6,747 nucleotides of DNA from Alistipes sp. (GTDB lineage Bacteria > Bacteroidota > Bacteroidia > Bacteroidales > Rikenellaceae): contig JAGBTW010000146.1 in the NCBI GenBank assembly GCA_017631135.1, forward strand, positions 1 through 6,747. The letters are read 5' to 3'. The translations under genes and the position numbers were made by a program. The notes beneath the pieces are model-generated. The model was not told the DNA's origin, did no database searches, and worked only from the letters and a program-made list of their open reading frames with translations. Positions within the stretch are counted from its first letter, which is position 1; every line of letters begins with the position of its first letter. This document shows, one piece after another, positions 1 through 5,009 of the stretch.

Positions 1-82
1 CACGATACATGCCCACCCATCTATGCACGAGGCAGTCATGGAGGCGGCTGACGACGCATTGGGTTGCGCCATCCACATGTAA
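1..82 (+). CDS. lpdA: Dihydrolipoamide dehydrogenase, C-terminal end (partial)
   Basis: The frame starting at base 2 is open from the window edge to a TAA at 80-82 and gives 26 residues beginning TIHAHPSMHEAVMEAADDA and ending AIHM. The H-A-H-P-(T/S)-x-x-E run followed by a short alanine-rich helix is the signature of the C-terminal dimerisation domain of dihydrolipoamide dehydrogenase (E3). In that enzyme the His of the His-Pro pair works with a following Glu (here His5, Glu10 of the fragment) as the acid/base at the partner subunit's active site. E3 is a cytoplasmic FAD enzyme that reoxidises lipoyl groups of 2-oxoacid dehydrogenase or glycine cleavage complexes. Only the tail is present, so FAD and NAD domains cannot be checked. 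Identification rests on this short motif. A related pyridine nucleotide-disulphide reductase is the main alternative. The 81-212 hairpin follows immediately. Confidence 0.78.
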   Translation, partial: TIHAHPSMHEAVMEAADDALGCAIHM

Positions 83-212
83 TTTGATGTTATAAGGGGT
101 CATTCTTGGCCCATCACTAAAAGTAAGACCCCACGGGCTGTACGTCAAAGTACTATCCCGCGGGGATCTTCTTTTGTGATATACCAAGCCTAACCCCTTC
201 TAACAACAAATT
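81..212. repeat. 132-nt nested inverted repeat directly after the lpd stop
   Basis: The two halves pair in order over almost the whole length. AATTTG (81-86) pairs with CAAATT (207-212) and TG/CA follows at 88-89/204-205. TTATAAGGGGT (90-100) pairs with ACCCCTTCTAA (193-203) with one mismatch. CTTGG (105-109) pairs with CCAAG (184-188), ATCAC (113-117) with GTGAT (176-180), and AAAAG (119-123) with CTTTT (171-175). AGACCCC (126-132) pairs with GGGG-A-TCT (162-169), CGGG (134-137) with CCCG (157-160), and GTAC (140-143) with GTAC (150-153). By hand this is about 48 base pairs with small internal loops. The outer arm begins inside the stop codon. No flanking target-site duplication is obvious. 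It could be a bidirectional terminator, a 3'-end stabiliser or a relic of a miniature inverted-repeat element; I cannot choose between these from sequence alone. Confidence 0.8.
126..175 (+). terminator. Probable intrinsic terminator of lpd
   Basis: This is the apical part of the 81-212 hairpin. The stem is AGACCCC-A-CGGG (126-137) against CCCG-C-GGGG-A-TCT (157-169), with one A/C mismatch and one bulged A. The loop of about 19 nt contains a further GTAC/GTAC pairing. A pyrimidine-rich T tract (TCTTCTTTT, 167-175) follows. The GC-rich stem, the U-rich tail and the position about 45 nt after the lpd stop fit Rho-independent termination. The tract is interrupted by C, so it may be a weak terminator. 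Confidence 0.55.
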
Positions 213-250
213 CGGTCGTGGGTCTTACAAAACGCCTCCCGAAGCATATT

Positions 251-269
251 GTTGCGGCTATGCCGCAAC
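251..269. repeat. Perfect 8-bp hairpin (GTTGCGGC / GCCGCAAC)
   Basis: GTTGCGGC (251-258) and GCCGCAAC (262-269) are exact reverse complements separated by TAT. Neither side has a T run, so it is not a clear terminator. The GC-rich stem in AT/CT-rich surroundings resembles the small dispersed palindromes found between genes in many bacteria. Copy number cannot be judged from one window. Confidence 0.6.
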
Positions 270-345
270 CACTCAACTACTCTCTTCTACTCATCACTAC
301 TCTTACTCTTTACTACTCTCAACTACACCCCACTCCCCCCGTCAG
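270..345. repeat. Pyrimidine-rich degenerate tandem repeat
   Basis: The plus strand is almost all C, T and A, built from variants of ACTACTCT/CTACTC (for example at 277-284, 287-292, 295-302 and 311-320) and ending in a run of six Cs at 335-340. On the minus strand this is a G/A-rich array of GAGTAG-like units. No reading frame here looks coding. It is a low-complexity intergenic repeat with unit boundaries too degenerate for a firm copy count. Confidence 0.55.
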
Positions 346-354
346 CATCAAGGG

Positions 355-380
355 TCATGTTGAGCGTTAGCGAAACATGA
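355..380. repeat. REP-like hairpin with a GAGCG..AGCG core
   Basis: TCATGTT (355-361) pairs exactly with AACATGA (374-380) around the core GAGCGTTAGCGA. The layout, a short arm, then GAGCGnnAGCGA, then the complementary arm, resembles dispersed intergenic palindromes of the form TCATnnTGAGCGnAGCGAAnnATGA known in many bacteria. A second version of the core lies at 584-600. A further six-base hairpin, TGATAA (378-383) with TTATCA (390-395), overlaps its right edge and would compete with it. Confidence 0.55.
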
Positions 381-399
381 TAACACTGATTATCAATAT

Positions 400-458
400 A
401 TTACTAATTACTAATTGCTCATTACTAATTGATAGCGTCTCTTATGTCCCTTATGTCT
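400..458. repeat. Short AT-rich direct repeats (ATTACTAATT and CTTATGTCC)
   Basis: ATTACTAATT occurs exactly three times: 400-409, 407-416 (overlapping the first by three bases) and 421-430. The last two copies extend to an 11-mer ending in G with a 14-base spacing. Directly after them a 9-base unit is tandemly duplicated: CTTATGTCC (441-449) and CTTATGTCT (450-458). These look like slippage-type simple repeats between the REP-like hairpin and the minus-strand terminator. No gene is seen here. Confidence 0.65.
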
Positions 459-466
459 CTAAAAGC

Positions 467-493
467 AAAAAAAAAGAGTGCCCCGTGGGACAC
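467..493 (-). terminator. Intrinsic terminator for the minus-strand DUF5606 transcript
   Basis: Read on the minus strand, a hairpin GTGTCCC-ACG-GGGCAC (493-478; six pairs with one bulged T) is followed by nine uninterrupted Ts (475-467). That is the classic Rho-independent arrangement. It lies about 140 nt beyond the DUF5606 stop codon and would end that transcript, giving it a long structured 3' UTR that includes the 526-619 hairpin. It is oriented against, and does not serve, the upstream lpd gene. Confidence 0.75.
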
Positions 494-525
494 CCTACTA
501 TCGTATAGAAGTTGTATAACAAGAG

Positions 526-619
526 CTAATTTTAGGCTTGCGAAGCGCGAAAAACCGCAGTTTACTAATCGTAAATGAGGATTTTGAGCGCAAGCGTAAC
601 GACAAAGTAGCCTTGTTAG
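526..619. repeat. Long imperfect hairpin with second GAGCG..AGCG core
   Basis: Nested complementary blocks run inward: CTAA (526-529) with TTAG (616-619); AGGC (534-537) with GCCT (610-613), or alternatively GCTTGCG (536-542) with CGCAAGC (589-595); and TTTAC (561-565) with GTAAA (571-575) near the tip. The right arm contains TTGAGCGCAAGCGTAAC (584-600), which matches TTGAGCGTTAGCGAAAC (360-376) at 14 of 17 positions. The element sits in the 3' UTR of the minus-strand DUF5606 gene, between its stop codon and the terminator at 467-493. It may be a dispersed intergenic repeat or a structured RNA element; no known RNA family was recognised. Confidence 0.5.
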
Positions 620-632
620 ACAGCTTCTTTTC

Positions 633-1052
633 CTACTCCTCTGCACCCTCCTCGTCGTAGCTAGGCAACTTGAACTCTGTCATGCCAGCCTTAACCAAGA
701 GGTTGTACCATGCGAAGCACTTCTTCATGTCTGATACGTGCACACGCTCACGGTCATACTCGGGCAACACCTTTGCAAACTCCTCGGTGATTTTATCTGC
801 AGACTCCTTGTGCGATATAGCCTCCTTACCCTCGGTGTAGTTCCAGATGTTTGTGAACACATTTGCAAGAGGAATATCCTCGCCCTCGGTGAACATAGAG
901 ATCTCGGTAAGGGCGCTCACGCGCGATGTTGCCGAGGCGTTCATGCGCTTGCCATCGAGGAGCGACTCCACGATAACGCCACGCTGTGACTGTGCCACAT
1001 ACTTAAATAGTCCGGGCTGACCTGCGATTGCCAAAATATCCTTTAATTCCAT
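633..1052 (-). CDS. DUF5606 family protein
   Basis: This 139-residue protein opens MELKDILAIAGQPGLFKYVA and continues with GVIVESLLDGKRMNASATSR, the recognisable N-terminal signature of the DUF5606 family of Bacteroidota. The first half (about 1-50) looks like a small beta-rich domain. The second half (about 60-130) looks helical, and the tail is acidic (DEEGAEE). It has no signal peptide or membrane segment, so it is probably cytoplasmic. The molecular function is unknown and I do not assign one. The ATG at 1052-1050 begins directly at the conserved motif, and no earlier start fits better. The gene is divergent from truA, with a -7 box at 1109-1116 and a terminator at 467-493, so it looks monocistronic. 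The family assignment comes from recalled sequence resemblance and was not searched. Confidence 0.85.
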   Translation of the reverse strand: MELKDILAIAGQPGLFKYVAQSQRGVIVESLLDGKRMNASATSRVSALTEISMFTEGEDIPLANVFTNIWNYTEGKEAISHKESADKITEEFAKVLPEYDRERVHVSDMKKCFAWYNLLVKAGMTEFKLPSYDEEGAEE

Positions 1053-1097
1053 AGCTTTAATATCTATTAAGTTTAGTATAACAAATCGATCATTACC

Positions 1098-1119
1098 AAT
1101 TAACGTGGCAAAGTTAATT
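1098..1119 (-). promoter_or_regulatory. Promoter of the DUF5606 gene with flanking inverted repeat
   Basis: On the minus strand, TAACTTTG (1116-1109) matches the Bacteroidota sigma-ABfr -7 consensus TAnnTTTG exactly. Transcription would start around 1100-1104, giving a leader of about 50 nt. No clear -33 TTTG is seen. The box is embedded in a perfect 7-bp inverted repeat with 8-nt spacing, AATTAAC (1098-1104) and GTTAATT (1113-1119). This could be an operator for a dimeric regulator or simply AT-rich chance symmetry. Confidence 0.6.
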
Positions 1120-1140
1120 ATTTTTCGCTAATAAACTATC

Positions 1141-1152
1141 TTCTTGCAAGAA
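1141..1152. promoter_or_regulatory. Perfect 12-bp palindrome in the divergent intergenic region
   Basis: TTCTTGCAAGAA is its own reverse complement. It sits about 25 bp upstream of the DUF5606 -7 box, near where a -33 element would lie, and about 50 bp upstream of the truA -7 box. A dimeric repressor or activator could bind here and affect both genes. No known regulator consensus is recognised and no regulator gene is present in the window. Confidence 0.35.
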
Positions 1153-1167
1153 ACTTAACACCATAGT

Positions 1168-1193
1168 GCGAAAATAGAGCTTTACATTTTCGC
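1168..1193. promoter_or_regulatory. Inverted repeat upstream of the truA -7 box
   Basis: GCGAAAAT (1168-1175) and ATTTTCGC (1186-1193) are exact reverse complements with 10 nt between them. The right half ends 10 bp before the truA -7 box, so a bound protein would cover the -33 region. A near copy of the half site, ATTTTTCGC, lies at 1120-1128. This fits an operator, but the half sites are AT-rich and there is no other support. Confidence 0.35.
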
Positions 1194-1203
1194 TTTTTAT
1201 CAC

Positions 1204-1211
1204 TATCTTTG
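1204..1211 (+). promoter_or_regulatory. Promoter -7 box for the truA cluster
   Basis: TATCTTTG matches the Bacteroidota TAnnTTTG -7 consensus exactly. It ends 25 bp before the truA start, so the leader would be only about 15-20 nt. The -33 region (about 1180-1184) is only a weak TTTA. The leader before the start codon is A-rich (TAAATAAAGAATTA) with no strong Shine-Dalgarno sequence, as is usual in this phylum. This promoter probably drives truA, the amidase gene and perhaps the transporter. Confidence 0.65.
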
Positions 1212-1236
1212 CAGTCTAAATAAAGAATTAAGTGAC

Positions 1237-1968
1237 GTGCGATACTTTATAGATTTGCAATATGATGGTGCTGCGTACTTCGGATGGCAGCGACAGCCCG
1301 ACACAGCAACTGTGCAGGGAACTATCGAGGCGAAGCTCTCGATGCTTCGTGGCGTGGATACCGAGATTGTCGGCGCAGGGCGCACCGACACGGGTGTGAA
1401 TGCCTCGTTCTATGTCGCCCACTTCGACAGCGACACAGTCGTAGATTGCGCACAGCTCGCCTACAAGCTCAACAAGGTATTGCCCCACGACATCGCCATC
1501 ATGCGCATCTACCCCGTGGCAGGTGACATGCACGCACGCTTCGATGCTCGCGAGCGCGAGTACACCTACTTCCTCACGCCGCACAAGTCACCCTTCCGTC
1601 GCTTCTCGGCGTGGCACTACACTGCCGAGCTCAACATCGCGAACATGAACGCCGCAGCAGCACGCCTCTTGGAGCACGAGGACTTTACAACATTTGCCAA
1701 GCTCAACTCCAACAACAAGACCAACATTTGTCACATCTCGCATGCCGAGTGGGTCGTGGAGAGTGACGGCACGCTACGCTTCACCATCCGCGCGGACCGC
1801 TTCTTGCGCAACATGGTGCGCGCCATTGTCGGCACACTCGTAGATGTAGGTCGCGGTCGCTACACCGTCGAGGAGTTCGATGCCCTCATACGCGCCAAGG
1901 ACCTATCAAAGGCGAGCGCTGGAGCTCCCGCATGCGGTCTCTTTCTCTCTAACGTGAAATATGAGTAG
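1237..1968 (+). CDS. truA: tRNA pseudouridine(38-40) synthase TruA
   Basis: TruA isomerises uridines 38, 39 and 40 in the tRNA anticodon arm to pseudouridine, in the cytoplasm. The 243-residue product is near family length (about 245-270). It opens with the typical MRYFIDLQYDGAAYFGWQRQ. The catalytic loop is GAGRTDTGVNA (47-57) with Asp51 as nucleophile. MHARFDAREREYTYF (about 98-112) carries the conserved active-site Tyr, probably Tyr109. The C-terminal RFLRNMVRAIVG segment (about 188-199) completes the second RNA-binding half. Translation starts at GTG 1237; the family alignment begins exactly here and no ATG lies close upstream in frame. The last 8 nt overlap the next gene (ATGAGTAG), which suggests translational coupling. 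Confidence 0.97.
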   Translation: MRYFIDLQYDGAAYFGWQRQPDTATVQGTIEAKLSMLRGVDTEIVGAGRTDTGVNASFYVAHFDSDTVVDCAQLAYKLNKVLPHDIAIMRIYPVAGDMHARFDAREREYTYFLTPHKSPFRRFSAWHYTAELNIANMNAAAARLLEHEDFTTFAKLNSNNKTNICHISHAEWVVESDGTLRFTIRADRFLRNMVRAIVGTLVDVGRGRYTVEEFDALIRAKDLSKASAGAPACGLFLSNVKYE

Positions 1969-4900
1969 CGCACACCCCACAATGGCTCAATACATTCGAC
2001 ATATAGTCGCCGCTGTTATACTCCTCGTTACCGCGATGGACACTTATGCGCAGAGTACACTATCGAAGAGCGAGTGCACAGCCATTGCCGCGAAGCTGCA
2101 GAGCATAACCCTCCCCGAGGTTGCGGGTAGCTATGTCAAGGTCGAGAGCACACGCATACGCAAGCGTAAAATAGAGGTGCGCGCCTCTGTGGAGCTTGGC
2201 TACTATCCCATGCGCCCCACGAGCGTGAAGGCTATATACGACAGTGTGCGCACCGCACTACCCGAGAGGTATCGCAGCCACACCCTCGCCATCTACACCG
2301 ATGGCCGCCCCATAGAGAGCCTCATACCTCAATACTACGACTCGCTGCACACCACCTCGCACTTCACCTTCGGGGCATCAACACCCCTTATCACGCGCAC
2401 AAGCCGCATTTCGCAACCCACACAAGGTCTGCAAAACAGGCACATAGCCCTATGGCAGAGCCACGGTCGCTTCTTCAAGAACAATGCGGGTGAGTGGCGC
2501 TGGCAGCGCGTACGCCTGTGGGAGACGGTCGAGGACCTCTTCACACAGAGCTACGTCATACCCTATGTACTACCCATGCTCGAGCGCGCGGGAGCTACGG
2601 TGCTCCTACCCCGCGAGCGCAGCATGCGCACCGAGGAGGTGATACTCGACAACGACAAGGGCATCACCCCCACCACCTACCGCGAGAGCAATGGACATAA
2701 CAAGTGGCAGCATGCGGGCGAGGGCTTCGCACACCTCTACGACACCTACGCCTCGGGGCACAACCCCTTTGCTGATGGCACAGCGCGCAAGGTAACCGCA
2801 ACAAACGACACCTCCAACATCTCAACAGCGACATGGGGTGGCACAATACCCACCTCGGGCATATACTCGCTCTATGTATCCTACGCCACGCTGCCCAACT
2901 CGGTGCGCGATGCGCGCTATACGGTGCACGCCTCGGGTGGCGACCACACCTTTAGCATCAACCAAACCATGGGAGGCGCTATGTGGATATGTCTCGGCGA
3001 GTTCTACTTCGACGCGGGAGAGCACACAAAACTCGTTAGCCTATCGAACTACTCCACCGTGGAGGGTGTGGTGACTGCCGACGCCATCAAGATTGGTGGC
3101 GGCATGGGTAACATACGCCGTGGCACATCTACCCCCGAGCTGCAAGTCGAAGAGGCAACGAGTGGCTATCCACGCTTCACGGAGGGCGCGCGCTACTGGT
3201 TGCAGTGGTCGGGATTCCCCACCTCGGTCTACGCACCCAAGGATGGCACAGATGACTACAAGGAGGACTATATGTCGCGTGCCCACTGGGTCAACTACCT
3301 TATGGGTGGCTCGGAGCAGCTGCGCGACAGCCTCGGCAAGCACATACCCATAGACCTAACGCTTGCCATGCACTCTGACGCGGGCGTCAGGGACAACGAC
3401 GATATTGTTGGCACTCTCGGCATATACTGCACACGCGACAACAAGGGCAAGTTTGCGCTCAACACTTCGCGCACACGCTCGCGCGACCTCACCGACATCG
3501 TCATGACGCAGATTGTCGACGATATACGCGCACTTCACGAGCCCAACTGGAAGCGCCGTGGCATGTGGGATAGAGCATACTACGAAGCACGCATACCGAG
3601 CTGCCCCACCATGCTCCTCGAGCTGCTCTCGCACCAAAACTTTGGCGACATGAGCTACGGTCTCGACCCGACGTTCCGCTTCGATGTTAGCCGCGCGATA
3701 TATAAGGGTATACTGCGCTATATATCAAGCCAATACAACTTCGATTATATCGTACAGCCACTCCCCGTGCGCAACTTCGCCGTATCGCTCCATGACAATA
3801 GCGCACACCTATCATGGCAGCCCACAGAGGATCCTCTTGAGGCTACTGCGACACCCGAGTACTATATACTATACACGCGCGTGGATGGTGGCGGCTTCGA
3901 CACAGGACGACGCATCGATGGCACAGAAACCACCGTCGTACAAGAGCCTAATCGCATATATAGCTACCGCATCACTGCCGCAAACAGCGGTGGCGAGAGC
4001 TTCGACAGCGAGACACTCTCGGCTTGCTACACACCCAATGCCAAGGGTAACATCCTTGTTGTCAATGGCTTCACGCGCATATCTACCCCCGAGCGCATAT
4101 CATCCGACACCACCGCGGGCTTCGTGCACACCACGGATGGTGGCGTGGGTTATATTGCGGATATATCGTTCATTGGCGAGCAGCGCATCTTCGACCGCTC
4201 ACTTTCGCGCTCCAACAACGACATGAAGGCCCTCGGCACGTCGCACCACAACTACGAGACTACCATCATCGCAGGCAACACCTTCGACTACCCCACCATA
4301 CATGGCGATGCTATTGCCAAAGCGGGCTACTCCTTCGCTTCCTCTTCGAGTGGTGCTGTGGAGACAGGCGCGATAGAGTTGAACCACTACGATGCCGTAG
4401 ATATCATCCTTGGCAAGCAACGCACGACGACCATAGGTCGCAACACCCTCGAGCGCCACGAGCCACTCCCCGCAGCACTACAGAGCAAGCTACGCACATA
4501 CGCCAAACAGGGTGGCGCAATACTTCTCTCGGGAGCATACGCCCTCACCGAGCTTGACACTCCTCAAGAGCGCACCTTTGCCCACGATGTGCTCCACGCC
4601 ACACATGGGGGCTTGGACACCCTTGCCATGCGCGCCATAACGCCCATATCGCTATCTACGAAGCGCAGGATAAAGACATGCCTCATAGGCGAGGTAAGGT
4701 TCAACACCACACCCTCACCCCACATCTACTCGCTCGAGTCCACCGAGGTTATACTCCCCGCGACGGAGGATGCCCACACGATACTCCTCTACGACACGGG
4801 GGCATCTGCCGCTGTTGCATACAACGGCACACACCGCGCAATAGTCATGGGTTTCCCCTTCGAGACGATAACGGACGAAGCATCGCGCAACCGCGCAATG

Positions 4901-4999
4901 GCAAAGTGCCTCGACTATCTACTTCGCGACAACAAGATAGAGACGCCCGCGAGTGAGAGACCCAAAAGCAAGAAAAAGAGAGGTAATAAAACAAAATAA
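1961..4999 (+). CDS. Secreted amidase-like protein with inserted golvesin/xanthan-lyase-type domain, FnIII and GATase-like C-terminal region
   Basis: This 1012-residue protein has an N-terminal signal peptide (hydrophobic core about 14-26, likely cut after TYA at 30). An alternative start at Met8 (1982) gives a tidier signal. Residues about 162-222 and 462-590 resemble the zinc amidase (Amidase_3, N-acetylmuramoyl-L-alanine amidase) fold. Visible equivalents are His168 (SHG), Glu191 (TVEDLFTQ, followed by PMLERAGATV), His471 (HSDAG) and catalytic-type Glu554 (LLELLSHQN). Between them, about 245-382, lies a beta-rich segment (TWGGTIPTSGIYSLYVSYA to ADAIKIGGG) like the golvesin/Xly carbohydrate-binding-like domain. 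A fibronectin type III domain follows (about 600-690), then an alpha/beta region (about 696-990) resembling a class I glutamine amidotransferase-like fold. The tail is Lys-rich (KSKKKRGNKTK), and no T9SS C-terminal domain is seen. It probably acts on peptidoglycan or a cell-surface glycan in the periplasm or outside. The substrate is not shown; automated pipelines may call such proteins xanthan lyase. Confidence 0.8.
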   Translation: MSSAHPTMAQYIRHIVAAVILLVTAMDTYAQSTLSKSECTAIAAKLQSITLPEVAGSYVKVESTRIRKRKIEVRASVELGYYPMRPTSVKAIYDSVRTALPERYRSHTLAIYTDGRPIESLIPQYYDSLHTTSHFTFGASTPLITRTSRISQPTQGLQNRHIALWQSHGRFFKNNAGEWRWQRVRLWETVEDLFTQSYVIPYVLPMLERAGATVLLPRERSMRTEEVILDNDKGITPTTYRESNGHNKWQHAGEGFAHLYDTYASGHNPFADGTARKVTATNDTSNISTATWGGTIPTSGIYSLYVSYATLPNSVRDARYTVHASGGDHTFSINQTMGGAMWICLGEFYFDAGEHTKLVSLSNYSTVEGVVTADAIKIGGGMGNIRRGTSTPELQVEEATSGYPRFTEGARYWLQWSGFPTSVYAPKDGTDDYKEDYMSRAHWVNYLMGGSEQLRDSLGKHIPIDLTLAMHSDAGVRDNDDIVGTLGIYCTRDNKGKFALNTSRTRSRDLTDIVMTQIVDDIRALHEPNWKRRGMWDRAYYEARIPSCPTMLLELLSHQNFGDMSYGLDPTFRFDVSRAIYKGILRYISSQYNFDYIVQPLPVRNFAVSLHDNSAHLSWQPTEDPLEATATPEYYILYTRVDGGGFDTGRRIDGTETTVVQEPNRIYSYRITAANSGGESFDSETLSACYTPNAKGNILVVNGFTRISTPERISSDTTAGFVHTTDGGVGYIADISFIGEQRIFDRSLSRSNNDMKALGTSHHNYETTIIAGNTFDYPTIHGDAIAKAGYSFASSSSGAVETGAIELNHYDAVDIILGKQRTTTIGRNTLERHEPLPAALQSKLRTYAKQGGAILLSGAYALTELDTPQERTFAHDVLHATHGGLDTLAMRAITPISLSTKRRIKTCLIGEVRFNTTPSPHIYSLESTEVILPATEDAHTILLYDTGASAAVAYNGTHRAIVMGFPFETITDEASRNRAMAKCLDYLLRDNKIETPASERPKSKKKRGNKTK

Positions 5000-5009
5000 T
5001 AAGAGATAA

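Noticed and set aside
81..212. Complete insertion sequence
   Set aside because: No transposase frame is present, the element is only 132 nt and no target-site duplication was found at its edges.
270..458. Possible CRISPR array
   Set aside because: The repeats are 7-14 bases, degenerate or overlapping, without 25-40 nt repeats and uniform unique spacers, and no cas genes are present.
425..646. Minus-strand 73-codon open frame covering the region downstream of the DUF5606 gene
   Set aside because: It overlaps the DUF5606 stop, runs through the intrinsic terminator (its FFF is the T run) and the tandem 9-mers (RDIRDIRD), and has repeat-derived composition. It is almost certainly not a gene.
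738..989. Plus-strand 83-codon open frame opposite the DUF5606 gene
   Set aside because: It is an antisense shadow of a recognisable protein; it has no promoter, leader or family resemblance of its own.
3684..4226. Plus-strand 180-codon open frame inside the amidase gene
   Set aside because: It is in another frame of a well-supported gene, with low-complexity Ser/Ala/Arg/Pro/Tyr composition and no recognisable motifs.
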